From positions 1-64,000 of the forward strand of contig DIUU01000005.1 of assembly GCA_002423145.1 (NCBI GenBank): a stretch of 64,000 bases of DNA, given 5' to 3'. Of this stretch, positions 18,027 through 26,801 are shown piece by piece (within the stretch, counting starts at the first letter, position 1; each line of letters starts with the position of its first letter). This stretch comes from Acholeplasmataceae bacterium UBA6150 (lineage in GTDB: Bacteria; Bacillota_I; Bacilli_A; Acholeplasmatales; UBA5453). The notes below the pieces were generated by a model. The model worked only from the letters and a program-made list of their open reading frames with translations, was not told the DNA's origin and did no database searches. Position numbers and translations under genes: made by a program.

Positions 18027-19191
18027 ACGCGTATTTTTAATCGTCATGGATAGCTTGGGCTGCGGTGAAGCCCCTGATGCAAAAGACTACAACGACATAG
18101 GTGCCCATACCATTGGACACATCGCAGAAAAAATGAACTTACATATCCCAAATATGCAAAAATTGGGGTTTGGTAACATCGTACCAATTAGAGGTGTACC
18201 GACCTCAAATGCACCATTGGCTAGTTTTACAAAAATCCAAGAGGCATCCGTCGGTAAAGATACCATGACGGGGCATTGGGAAATGATGGGGTTATACATC
18301 ACTGAACCGTTTCAAACATTTACCGATACCGGCTTTCCCAAAGCATTACTCGATGAATTGACAAAACGAACTGGAAAGTCTATCATTGGGAATGTTGCTG
18401 CATCGGGGACTGAAATTTTAGTTGAATTAGGTGAAGAACATATGCGGACTGGAGCATTAATTGTTTACACTTCAGCCGACTCCGTTTTACAAATCGCGAT
18501 GCATGAAGACATTATTCCTCTTGAAGAACAATACCGTATATGCGAAATTGCACGAGAAATCACCATGAAAGACGAGTGGAAAGTGGCGAGAGTCATTTCT
18601 AGGCCCTTCCTAGGTTCAAATAAAAATGACTTCAAACGCACTTCCAATCGACACGATTACGCTGTTAAACCGTTTGGAAAAACTACTTTGAATTTCATGG
18701 ACGAAAAAGGTTTCGATGTCATCGCACTAGGTAAAATCAACGATATATTCGTCGGTGAAGGTATCAATCATTACGAACGTACACTTTCGAATGAGGATGG
18801 GATGGATAAAATCATTAAGATTGCGAAAAATCACCCATTTAAAGGGTTATGCTTCTTGAACTTAGTCGATTTTGATGCCTTATATGGACATCGACGTGAC
18901 CCGATTGGTTATGGTAAAGCAATTGAATCATTTGATCGTGACCTACCAAAACTACTTGAGCATTTGCATGAAGATGATCTTTTATTGATAACAGCGGATC
19001 ATGGTAATGATCCAACCCACCATGGAACAGACCATACCCGTGAGTTTGTTCCGCTATTGGTTTATGCAAAAGGCAAACCAGGAAAAGCATTACCACAAAT
19101 GAAAACATTTGCGGATATCGCAGCAACCATATCAGACAACTTTAAAGTTGAGAAAACCGAAAATGGTCACTCATTTTTGGATTTAATATAA
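18019..19191 (+). CDS. deoB: Phosphopentomutase
   Basis: 390 residues. Converts (deoxy)ribose 1-phosphate to the 5-phosphate in nucleoside salvage. Alkaline-phosphatase-superfamily motifs: VMDSLGCGEAPDA (metal Asp), GKDTMTGHWEMMG (phosphorylated Thr), and TADHGNDPT with GTDHTREFVPLL (metal site). Overlaps the recombinase gene by 8 bases. Ribosome site GGAG within the upstream gene. Confidence 0.96.
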   Translation: MYKRVFLIVMDSLGCGEAPDAKDYNDIGAHTIGHIAEKMNLHIPNMQKLGFGNIVPIRGVPTSNAPLASFTKIQEASVGKDTMTGHWEMMGLYITEPFQTFTDTGFPKALLDELTKRTGKSIIGNVAASGTEILVELGEEHMRTGALIVYTSADSVLQIAMHEDIIPLEEQYRICEIAREITMKDEWKVARVISRPFLGSNKNDFKRTSNRHDYAVKPFGKTTLNFMDEKGFDVIALGKINDIFVGEGINHYERTLSNEDGMDKIIKIAKNHPFKGLCFLNLVDFDALYGHRRDPIGYGKAIESFDRDLPKLLEHLHEDDLLLITADHGNDPTHHGTDHTREFVPLLVYAKGKPGKALPQMKTFADIAATISDNFKVEKTENGHSFLDLI

Positions 19192-19201
19192 GGAGGACCC
19201 T

Positions 19202-20395
19202 ATGCTAGCATGGTTACAAGCCTTAACCCCTGAAGATATCATTATATTCTCAGGGATTCTATTCCTATTCGCAACATCCATTATTACACTGGTTCGTTTA
19301 TCAAGAATTGCGAATCGTGTCGGTGAACAGGAATTTTACATTTTGGAATCTTTGATGGAAATCGATGGTGAACACTTCATCAATCTGACCATTATTAACA
19401 AAGCGTTCTCGACCAATCATATCAATGTGGTTGGGGTTGAATTACGCAATATTTCACATCCACTCGAAGAAAAACTGGTTATGATTGCGCCACGTAGTAA
19501 ATACCAAGTGCGTTTTAATTTAAATGAAATCCGTAAATTTGTCCTATCAACTCGTAAAAATTACCGCAAGTTTGGTATATATGTTGAAAATGAAATTGGC
19601 TTACGTAAGTCAATAAAACCAAAAATCAACAACCGATTCATGAAGCGCCAATACACATTGATGAAACGCCAAGAACGTCTTGAAGCTAAAAAAATCCGCT
19701 ATGAATCGGGTCAATATAACTTCATGGAACGTACAGGATTAATCGTTGGTTTAATCTTTAGACCTTTCATCAAGTTACGTCGTCATATGGTATTGTCGAC
19801 CAATAAAACTTTGCGTGAATCTGAAATCAGAAGACAACAAAAGAAAGAACACGACACAATCAAATACAAACTGGATCAAGATGAGTTTGAACTCAGTGAA
19901 ATTCGTATTCGCGAACAATCAATTAAAGAAAACCGCACACGCGAACTTGAACTTGAACGTTTGAAGAAAGAAAAAGAACTTGAAATCGAACGTATCAAAG
20001 AAGCCACTTTAAAACGCGAATTCGAAGAAAATAAAGTCAGAATCGAATCCATTGTTCCTGAAGAAGTTGCGAAACAAGAATTGGAATTGGAAAAAAATTC
20101 AAGAAAACCTGAAGAAAAGAAACGTGCTCGTAAATCTAAAGCAATTGAAGAAAAATCAGAAGCTGAAGAAGTCATTAGTGAAGTTGAAGTCCTCGATGAA
20201 CCGCTAATCGTTTCAAATCCGGTTACCCCTGAAGTCATAGAATCTGTGGTTTCTGTTATGGAAGAACCAAAACCGAAAAAACCAAGAACACGTAAACCAA
20301 AATCAGAAAGTTTAGATACAATTGAGACTAGTTCATCTGAAAATAATCAAAATGAACCCCTAGGTACGATACCACTTCGTGACGAAGCTAAATAA
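19202..20395 (+). CDS. Unknown membrane-anchored coiled-coil protein
   Basis: 397 residues, family not recognised. One hydrophobic segment near the N-terminus (about 13-33, IIIFSGILFLFATSIITLVRL), then a basic domain (about 40-200), a long charged coiled coil (about 205-305, rich in RELELERLKKEKE-type heptads) and a low-complexity Lys/Glu/Pro tail. Probably anchored with a large cytoplasmic part, which fits a scaffold or cytoskeleton-like role in a wall-less cell; that is speculation. AGGAGG site, 10 bases after deoB. Last gene of the hemW operon. Confidence 0.7.
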   Translation: MLAWLQALTPEDIIIFSGILFLFATSIITLVRLSRIANRVGEQEFYILESLMEIDGEHFINLTIINKAFSTNHINVVGVELRNISHPLEEKLVMIAPRSKYQVRFNLNEIRKFVLSTRKNYRKFGIYVENEIGLRKSIKPKINNRFMKRQYTLMKRQERLEAKKIRYESGQYNFMERTGLIVGLIFRPFIKLRRHMVLSTNKTLRESEIRRQQKKEHDTIKYKLDQDEFELSEIRIREQSIKENRTRELELERLKKEKELEIERIKEATLKREFEENKVRIESIVPEEVAKQELELEKNSRKPEEKKRARKSKAIEEKSEAEEVISEVEVLDEPLIVSNPVTPEVIESVVSVMEEPKPKKPRTRKPKSESLDTIETSSSENNQNEPLGTIPLRDEAK

Positions 20396-20480
20396 AGAAA
20401 GATTTGCACATTTATTATTAACATAAATGAGTCCTCTTTACTTGTATTTCAAATAGATTTCAAATTAAAAGACAAAGAAA

Positions 20481-20509
20481 AAATGAGTTTGATGAAAACT
20501 CATTTTTTT
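20481..20509 (+). terminator. Bidirectional terminator between 397-aa gene and pyk
   Basis: AAATGAGTTT (20481-20490) / AAACTCATTT (20496-20505), T run after and A run before, so it can stop both the plus-strand operon and pyk on the minus strand. Confidence 0.85.
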
Positions 20510-20514
20510 ATGTA

Positions 20515-21930
20515 TTAAATTTCAATGATGCGTAGTGTATTGGTTGAGCCGTGTTTTTGAGCCCATCCGGAAGTGATGATGATCTTGTCTCCTGGTTGGA
20601 AGCCAAATTCTTTAGCTACGTCGATAGCAACACGGTCATAGGAACCCATGTCAGTAAAGTCTCTACGATAAGCGGAGAATACACCCCAATAATAGGTTAA
20701 TTGATTACAAGTTGATCGGTTATTAGATACTGCAATGACAGGCACAGATGGTCTAAATTTACATAGACGTTTAGGTGTACCACCGGTTTCAGTAAACGCG
20801 ATGATGACTTTGACATCTGGTAACGTAAGGGCACTTAAACTAACAGATATACCAATCGCATCATTCACAGTGGACTGTGAAGTTTGAATGGCTTTTTGAA
20901 GTTTTTCATAATAAGGAATATTATCTTCGATGGCTTTAGCAATCGTATCCATTGTTAGAACAGATTCCACTGGATATTCACCTGCAGCTGATTCACCAGA
21001 TAACATAATCGCATCAGAACCATCCAAAATGGCATTCGCTACGTCGGAAGCTTCGGCACGGGTTGGACGAGGATTGCTCATCATCGATTCTAACATATGG
21101 GTAGCTGTAATGACCGGTTTCCCTTTAGCATTGGCTACTGCAATAATTTTCTTTTGATATAAAGGCACAAGTGCTGTAGAAACTTCAACACCTAAGTCAC
21201 CTCTAGCGACCATCACACCATCGGATACTTCAAGAATGCTTTCAAGTTCATCGACGCCTTCTTGTGATTCGATTTTAGCAATAATCTCAATTTTAGGGGC
21301 TTTGAATTCTTTAAGGATTTCCTTAATTTCCAAAACATCCTCTTTACGTCTAACGAAAGACAACGCAATCATATCGACAGCCATTTCAGAGCAGAATTGC
21401 ATATCTTCTCTGTCTTTTTTGGAAACAAACGGCATAGAAAGTTTAACGTTTGGAACATTTACACCTTTTTTAGTTTTAATAACACCATTGTTGAAGATTT
21501 CACAAGTTAAGACATCGTTGGTCGCTTCAATGATATTTAGACGCATTTTACCATCGTCAATCAATAAGAAATCGCCAACTTTTATGTCATCAAAAAGTTC
21601 TCTACAATCGATATGGAAAGCTTCTCTGGTGCCTAAAATTTGTGCTTTATGGACTTTAACAATGTCACCTTTTCTAAAGGATGCAAAACCATTTTCAAAT
21701 ACACCTGTGCGGATTTCAGGACCTTTAGTGTCAGCTAAAATACCGACATAACGTCCCATTTTAGCCGCGACTCGACGAATGGTTTCAATACGGTTTTTGT
21801 GTTCTTCGTGAGATCCATGGGAAAAGTTTAAACGTGCAACGTTCATTCCCGCTTCAATCATCTTTTCAATCATTACTTCATTTTCACTAGATGGTCCAAT
21901 TGTACAAACAATCTTAGTTTTTCTTTTCAT
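20515..21930 (-). CDS. pyk: Pyruvate kinase
   Basis: 471 residues, without the extra C-terminal PEP-utiliser-like domain of Bacillus. Motifs: KTKIVCTIGPSS, NVARLNFSHG, ADTKGPEIRTG, IAKIESQEGV, VMVARGDLGVEV, ATHMLESM and RAEASDVANAILDG. Makes ATP and pyruvate from PEP, the main ATP-yielding step when sugars and KDPG-derived triose are used. AGGAGG site. The leader on the minus strand (about 21957-21985) can fold into an imperfect hairpin of unknown meaning. Confidence 0.97.
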   Translation of the reverse strand: MKRKTKIVCTIGPSSENEVMIEKMIEAGMNVARLNFSHGSHEEHKNRIETIRRVAAKMGRYVGILADTKGPEIRTGVFENGFASFRKGDIVKVHKAQILGTREAFHIDCRELFDDIKVGDFLLIDDGKMRLNIIEATNDVLTCEIFNNGVIKTKKGVNVPNVKLSMPFVSKKDREDMQFCSEMAVDMIALSFVRRKEDVLEIKEILKEFKAPKIEIIAKIESQEGVDELESILEVSDGVMVARGDLGVEVSTALVPLYQKKIIAVANAKGKPVITATHMLESMMSNPRPTRAEASDVANAILDGSDAIMLSGESAAGEYPVESVLTMDTIAKAIEDNIPYYEKLQKAIQTSQSTVNDAIGISVSLSALTLPDVKVIIAFTETGGTPKRLCKFRPSVPVIAVSNNRSTCNQLTYYWGVFSAYRRDFTDMGSYDRVAIDVAKEFGFQPGDKIIITSGWAQKHGSTNTLRIIEI

Positions 21931-21956
21931 AAAAGGCCTCCTAATATCGATTTTTC

Positions 21957-22146
21957 AAGGGTATACAAAAACGTATTTACCCCTTAAATAACATCCATAA
22001 GTATTTTACCACATATTTATGAAAAAGGTAGACAAAAGGAGTAGTTTTTCACATTTTCACAAAAGCTTCCAAAAATCATATTAAGCCTCAAAACGGCTAA
22101 ATGACGGTATCAAATGAAGAAAGCGCTTTACTAAAAATATTCATAA
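21957..22146 (-). promoter_or_regulatory. Upstream region of pyk
   Basis: On the minus strand TGGTAAAAT (TAAAAT at 22008-22003) is a possible extended -10. Further upstream is a palindrome AAAGCGCTTT (22120-22129) inside a weak cre-like site (11 of 14). Evidence for either is modest. Confidence 0.3.
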
Positions 22147-22171
22147 TAAAAAACCTAGTCACCTAGGCTTT
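22147..22171 (-). terminator. Terminator of the asparaginase gene
   Basis: CCTAG (22154-22158) / CTAGG (22163-22167), loop of four; on the minus strand followed by six T. Confidence 0.85.
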
Positions 22172-22178
22172 AAATTTA

Positions 22179-23150
22179 TTATTCAAAATATTTTTCAATT
22201 TTTACCTCAGGTACACTCAAAGCAAGCATGAGTTTTATACGGGCTTTTTGACTAGATAAATCCCCAGCAAACAAGACACCCAATTGTTTCAAGTGATATC
22301 CGCCACCATCGTACCCATACGTATCACGCACGCGTCCTTTAGGACAGCGAGACGTAATTACTACCTTTATTCCCTGATCCAAAGCACGTTTGATTGAAGG
22401 CACCATCATCGGTGGTACATTACCACGGCCAAAAGCTTCCAGTATGACACCTTGAATCCGTTTGGAATCGACTAAAAAATCAAGAATATCTCCATTTTGA
22501 CCCGTAACCACTTTTATGATTTCAACATTCGCTGTTAACTGGTCTGTTGTCAGATGAGATTTACGTTTCGCGGTATCACGATAATACGTGACATCCTGTT
22601 CATCAACAATGCCCAATGGACCAAATTCAAGTGATTTAAAAGTATCCAAAGAAAGTGTATGTGTTTTGGTGACCTCGATGGCTGAATTGATTTCATCGTT
22701 GAGAACAACTAAGCAACCACGATTAAATGAGCTTGGATTAGAAGCAACCAATATGCCCGATAATAGATTGCTAAAACCATCATAACCTAATTCAGAGAAA
22801 TTTCTCATTGAGCCTGTGACGACAACAGGTTTTTTGGTTTTCATAAACAGATCTAAAAAATAAGCAGTTTCTTCAAGCGTGTCTGTCCCATGTGTAACCA
22901 CAGCACCAACAAAATCTTCATCCAATAAGTATTGATCAATGAGCTGTCCAATCAACAACATGTCTGTAGGCGTAATTGAAGGTGACGGTTTCATTGAGTA
23001 TAAGTGAGGAACCAATGTGAAATTATGAAAACGCTTTCTTATTTTAGCGATTAAATCGGATTCATTGTTAGATATTACGGACTTAGATGTTTGATCATCG
23101 TTAGTCATCGAAATGGTACCACCCGTAAAGACAATTAGGATTTTTTTCAT
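22179..23150 (-). CDS. ansA: L-asparaginase, type I-like
   Basis: 323 residues from the ATG at 23150, chosen because GGAG lies 9 bases upstream; two further in-frame starts exist up to 23198. Hydrolyses Asn to Asp and ammonia. Catalytic motifs: VFTGGTISM (first Thr), THGTDTLEETAYFLDL (second Thr with Asp), VTGSMR and VTKTHT (Lys). No signal peptide, so cytoplasmic. A cre-like sequence (TGAAAACGCTTTCT, 23026-23039) lies within the coding region. Stands alone with a large empty upstream region. Confidence 0.93.
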   Translation of the reverse strand: MKKILIVFTGGTISMTNDDQTSKSVISNNESDLIAKIRKRFHNFTLVPHLYSMKPSPSITPTDMLLIGQLIDQYLLDEDFVGAVVTHGTDTLEETAYFLDLFMKTKKPVVVTGSMRNFSELGYDGFSNLLSGILVASNPSSFNRGCLVVLNDEINSAIEVTKTHTLSLDTFKSLEFGPLGIVDEQDVTYYRDTAKRKSHLTTDQLTANVEIIKVVTGQNGDILDFLVDSKRIQGVILEAFGRGNVPPMMVPSIKRALDQGIKVVITSRCPKGRVRDTYGYDGGGYHLKQLGVLFAGDLSSQKARIKLMLALSVPEVKIEKYFE

Positions 23151-24020
23151 AGTCATCAACTCCAAATTCATTTTACCATGAACACATGATATTTGCATTT
23201 AAAAACGGAGGTTGATCGATGTTTTTTTCTCATCATAAAAGTAAGTAGTCTTATAAGTGCTTAAAAAGCCTTAAATATACCCACCACGATTTGAGAAGGT
23301 CAAAATTCTGCGAAACCGAGTTTTAAACATTCCCACAATAAAACCATTAACCGCATCACAGTCAACTTTCTATATGGTTTACATAATATACATTATAGGA
23401 ACATATTAGGAAATAAATAGTGTAACTTCTATCGATTAAATGATATCATTGAAATCACTTTTATAATGTTTAACGAGGTGTTAGATGAGTTCATTTCACA
23501 TTTAATTATAGTCATTTTTCTATTAATATATAGTTTAATATGGGTAAGAGAGGTGTTTTGGCGAACCGACAGCTACTATCCTTAACATTTGTCCATCTGG
23601 GGGGTTTTTCGGTCATTTTCGACCCATTTGTCGTTATATAGCTGATCAACGTTATACTTCTTTTACTTCTTCTTTTTCTCATGGGTATAGGTGTCTTTTT
23701 TCATTCTATTCCATTGATTATTTATTGATGTGTTTCAGGTGCTATTGTAATGATTAGTCAATGTGCATATTTGGGTCAATCATAGTAACTATCTAATTAT
23801 GATTAATATGATGATTTATTCATATTAATGAATCGTTGCAAATTTTTAATTTTTTCGATACTATGGATATTTTTTTCTAGCTTTTTTAAGATTTAAACTT
23901 TTAATGAGGGACCTATCTAGTTTTAATAGTATGACAAGTTTGTTAGTCAAATTCAGTTTTTCTAGTAGTGCAATTTCAAAAAATTTTTATGACTCAAAAA
24001 TTTAATGAGCTGCATAATAG
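23151..24020. other. Gene-free gap of about 0.9 kb, possibly a decayed element
   Basis: No convincing gene on either strand. Traces on the plus strand: a 39-codon frame at 23466-23585 with one hydrophobic segment (IIVIFLLIYSLIW) but no good ribosome site; and a frame at 23540-23728 read as 33 codons, one TAG (23639-23641), then 28 codons with a strongly hydrophobic stretch. A GC-richer patch near 23555-23635 stands out from the very AT-rich flanks. I found no match to a known RNA family, no tRNA and no clear terminal repeats. Could be a broken gene or mobile-element remnant. Confidence 0.35.
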
Positions 24021-24064
24021 AAAAAAAACGCAGTCGTCAAGTTTGTACACTTGAGATTGCGTTT
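24021..24064 (-). terminator. Terminator of the parE-parC operon end
   Basis: Long hairpin: AAACGCA (24026-24032) with TGCGTTT (24058-24064) and inner TCAAGT/ACTTGA. On the minus strand followed by eight T. It closes the run parE-parC-kinase-Fic-like. Confidence 0.88.
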
Positions 24065-24072
24065 CATTGATT

Positions 24073-25143
24073 TTAGTCTTGATGGTTGAATAAGTCCAAC
24101 TGTTGAGGATTGAATTTTTCAAGTTTGTCAGCAACCCGTAACCATTGTGCAGTACGACCACTACCTAATGGTCGAATCAATCCACGTTCTTTAAGACTCA
24201 TCAGTGTTCGGTTAATGGTTGCATCACTACTATAAGGATGTTTGTTACGAATATCCTTTTTGCTGAAAGTGGTTGGACCACTTAAAATGGTTCCTTCAAT
24301 ACTATTGGTTTTATTCATTTTACGTTCGAACTCATATTCGTGCGCTTTCGTTTCCACATTTTTATGTAGCGTTTCTAGAACATTTACAAATATGCGTTGA
24401 ATTGCTTCGGTTTGTGAGAACCCTTCAGACCAGTTATAGCTGGCTTGGATGAATCCACTGTCAAACTGTGATTTCAGTGGCAACAATGCTTGGAAAAATG
24501 AGTCATATCGGCACACTTTAAAGTATTTAGATGCTAACGTGAAAATGACCATTAATCCGATCAAATCATTTTTATCTGTGAATAAATTGAGCTTCACAAA
24601 ATCAATGTAGAAATTGGTCATAATCTGAACGATTTCATATTTATTGTTTCTTCGGTGTTGATGAAACAACTCAACGATTTTTTTGAGTTTATCTTCTGGG
24701 TTTAATTCATCAAATGACTTTGCAATACGCTCTGATTTTGCTTTGGGATCTCGAACGAACCGAATATCGTCGTAATTCCTAAAAAGGGTTTGATTGAGGT
24801 CTTTGACCTCGTTGGTTGTTAAATCAAATGACTCGGCTAACTGCTGGATTCGAATCAAAATATCTTTAAGATTCATTAGCAGTGTTTCATCACGATTTTT
24901 CGCAACAAACGATTTTTTAGGGTCACTAAGCAATTTGATTCGAGCGGGTGTTAAATTGAGTTTTAAATAATACGCAAGCGCTTGTGTATCCATTTCAAGG
25001 GTCGCACGTGCCATGACTTCATCATCTCGGCTAAATAGCGCTTTATAATAATAGGATTGCCCCTTTTGTTCGTACAATTTAAACAGCTGCATCACCAAAT
25101 CATTGGGTAAATGCAGTCGTTCCATGTTGCTTAAACATTTCAA
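24073..25143 (-). CDS. Fic-like protein with degenerate active site and winged helix
   Basis: 356 residues. The start is TTG at 25143, with AAGGAGG 7 bases upstream. The layout resembles Fic proteins: a helical N-terminal part (1-130), a Fic-like core around residues 175-240, then a C-terminal winged-helix region (about 295-350, FSKKDIRNKHPYSSDATINR). The loop that should read HPFxDGNGR is LNLFTDKNDLIG, so the catalytic His, the double Gly and the Arg are gone. A TNSIEGT stretch (about 285) recalls the Fic inhibitory motif (S/T)xxxE(G/N), but here it lies after the core. If truly Fic-derived it cannot AMPylate by the usual mechanism and may be a regulator. Last gene of the parE operon. Confidence 0.55.
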   Translation of the reverse strand: MKCLSNMERLHLPNDLVMQLFKLYEQKGQSYYYKALFSRDDEVMARATLEMDTQALAYYLKLNLTPARIKLLSDPKKSFVAKNRDETLLMNLKDILIRIQQLAESFDLTTNEVKDLNQTLFRNYDDIRFVRDPKAKSERIAKSFDELNPEDKLKKIVELFHQHRRNNKYEIVQIMTNFYIDFVKLNLFTDKNDLIGLMVIFTLASKYFKVCRYDSFFQALLPLKSQFDSGFIQASYNWSEGFSQTEAIQRIFVNVLETLHKNVETKAHEYEFERKMNKTNSIEGTILSGPTTFSKKDIRNKHPYSSDATINRTLMSLKERGLIRPLGSGRTAQWLRVADKLEKFNPQQLDLFNHQD

Positions 25144-25162
25144 AATAACACCTCCTTAAATA

Positions 25163-26800
25163 CTATACGTGGAATACAGATCCACCAATAAATTCTCTTA
25201 GTAATGAGTTATTTGGTACCAATTCATCATCGATATCTTTGAAATACTTCAAAAACTTGATGAGACGGTTCGCTGTAATGAAGTGTTCAGAATCCCTTGG
25301 GATCGCATTAAGCGTTCTAAAGGCATGTTTCTTCATGACTGCCAATTCATAGGTTAATTCTGAGTTAAATACATAATTTGCATGTTCTTGATACGGGTAT
25401 ATCCACTTAAATTCACCGCGTCTAACACTGGCCCACATGGCGATGGTTTCTTCGGCAGGCGAATTTCTAAATTTTTGATCACGGACAATGCGTCTCAATA
25501 GGCGTAAGTCTGTAAAGCTGATTGGATTATGGTTATCGATGTGTAATTGGGTTTGTGGTGCAATAAACACTTTAAACTTTTGATGGTGTGGAATGGATTG
25601 AGTCAAACGGTCATTGAGGGCATGAATACCTTCAATGATGATTGGTGTCGTTTCATTGATACGAACTTTTCTGCCTTCTTCACGTTTTCCGAGTTTAAAA
25701 TTGAAATGTGGTAAGGTAACCTCTTCACCTTGAATCAAGGCTAACATTTGTTCATCAAACAAACGGACATCCAATGCTTCAATGTGTTCAAGGTCAGGAT
25801 TGCCATATTCATCTTTCGGTGCTTGTGACTTCGGCTGATAATAATCATCAATCGAGATCATCAATGGTTTAACACCTCTGGATAGTAATTCAATTCTTAA
25901 TCGTGTAGAGAAGGTTGTTTTCCCTGAGGAGGACGGACCTGCAATCGCAATCAAACGAATCGAATCGATGTCAGCAGCAATCTTATCACCCAATTCAGCC
26001 ATTTGACGGTTGTGTTTGGTTTCACACATGTTGATGAGTTCGACTTCTAATCCTTTTTCAACATATTGATTGAGTTTTGAAATGTATTCTCCGCCAATCA
26101 ATTTACCCCACTTGGTAGCTTCTTTGATGGTTTTTGAGAAGATAGGTGCGTCATCGAATGGTGGAATGATCCCCCCCAATTCGCTTCTCGGATATTGAAT
26201 GATGAATCCTGGGTGGTATAAACTCAAGGCATATTTGGTCAAATAACCTGTACTTGGTAACATATATCCAAACATATAGTTGAAATATTGATCGCATGTG
26301 TACATATTGACTTTATCTTCATCACGGTACTTCAAAATACTGACTTTATCGGTATTCCCATTACTACGATAGAGTTCAATGGCTTCCTCTAAATCCATAT
26401 TCTTACGAATGATGGGTATATCTAATTCAACTAAACGCTTGATTTCAGAATCAATCGATTTAATGACGGTTCGGTCAATCTTTTGGTCTAGATTCTCAAG
26501 TACCCCTAAAATAGCCCTAGAAACGCTGTAGTTAAATTTGACACTCACCGTTGGATAGAGATTTTTAATTGCCATCGCAATCACATATCTTAGGGTTGCT
26601 TCATAAATTCTAACGGCGTCACGGTCATTTAAATCTAAGAATACCACATCCGAATTTTTCGTTAACGGGAATGTTAACTCTCTAATTCGATTGTTCACAG
26701 TCGCAGCGTAAGCTTCAATTCCGAGTTGATTTTTTAACGCTTCGAGTGTAATACCTGGGTCAAGTTCTAACACTTGATTCTTTACTGTAATTCTAATCAT
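25163..26800 (-). CDS. TGS-domain nucleoside (uridine) kinase-like protein
   Basis: 545 residues. N-terminal TGS-like domain (about 1-60), a middle region like that of threonyl-tRNA synthetase editing domains, then a P-loop kinase of the uridine kinase/phosphoribulokinase type (from about 285) with IAGPSSSGKTTFSTRL, ISIDDYYQ and the DLEHIEALD region. This fusion family is known from Clostridia and Mollicutes as a putative nucleoside kinase; the substrate is not known from sequence. The ATG at 26800 has AAGGAG upstream, inside the last codons of parC, with one base between parC stop and start. A longer frame exists but overlaps parC. Confidence 0.82.
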   Translation of the reverse strand: MIRITVKNQVLELDPGITLEALKNQLGIEAYAATVNNRIRELTFPLTKNSDVVFLDLNDRDAVRIYEATLRYVIAMAIKNLYPTVSVKFNYSVSRAILGVLENLDQKIDRTVIKSIDSEIKRLVELDIPIIRKNMDLEEAIELYRSNGNTDKVSILKYRDEDKVNMYTCDQYFNYMFGYMLPSTGYLTKYALSLYHPGFIIQYPRSELGGIIPPFDDAPIFSKTIKEATKWGKLIGGEYISKLNQYVEKGLEVELINMCETKHNRQMAELGDKIAADIDSIRLIAIAGPSSSGKTTFSTRLRIELLSRGVKPLMISIDDYYQPKSQAPKDEYGNPDLEHIEALDVRLFDEQMLALIQGEEVTLPHFNFKLGKREEGRKVRINETTPIIIEGIHALNDRLTQSIPHHQKFKVFIAPQTQLHIDNHNPISFTDLRLLRRIVRDQKFRNSPAEETIAMWASVRRGEFKWIYPYQEHANYVFNSELTYELAVMKKHAFRTLNAIPRDSEHFITANRLIKFLKYFKDIDDELVPNNSLLREFIGGSVFHV

Positions 26801-26801
26801 A

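Noticed and set aside
19876..20238. 120-codon open frame on the minus strand, Ser-rich
   Set aside because: It is the mirror of the Glu/Lys-rich coiled coil of the plus-strand gene; the composition is an artefact and there is no ribosome site.
21236..21751. 171-codon open frame opposite pyruvate kinase
   Set aside because: Fully antisense to the conserved pyk gene, without ribosome site or recognisable domain.
23466..23585. 39-codon small membrane protein in the gap
   Set aside because: One hydrophobic segment but no ribosome site before the ATG, and AT-rich sequence gives such frames by chance; kept only as a remark.
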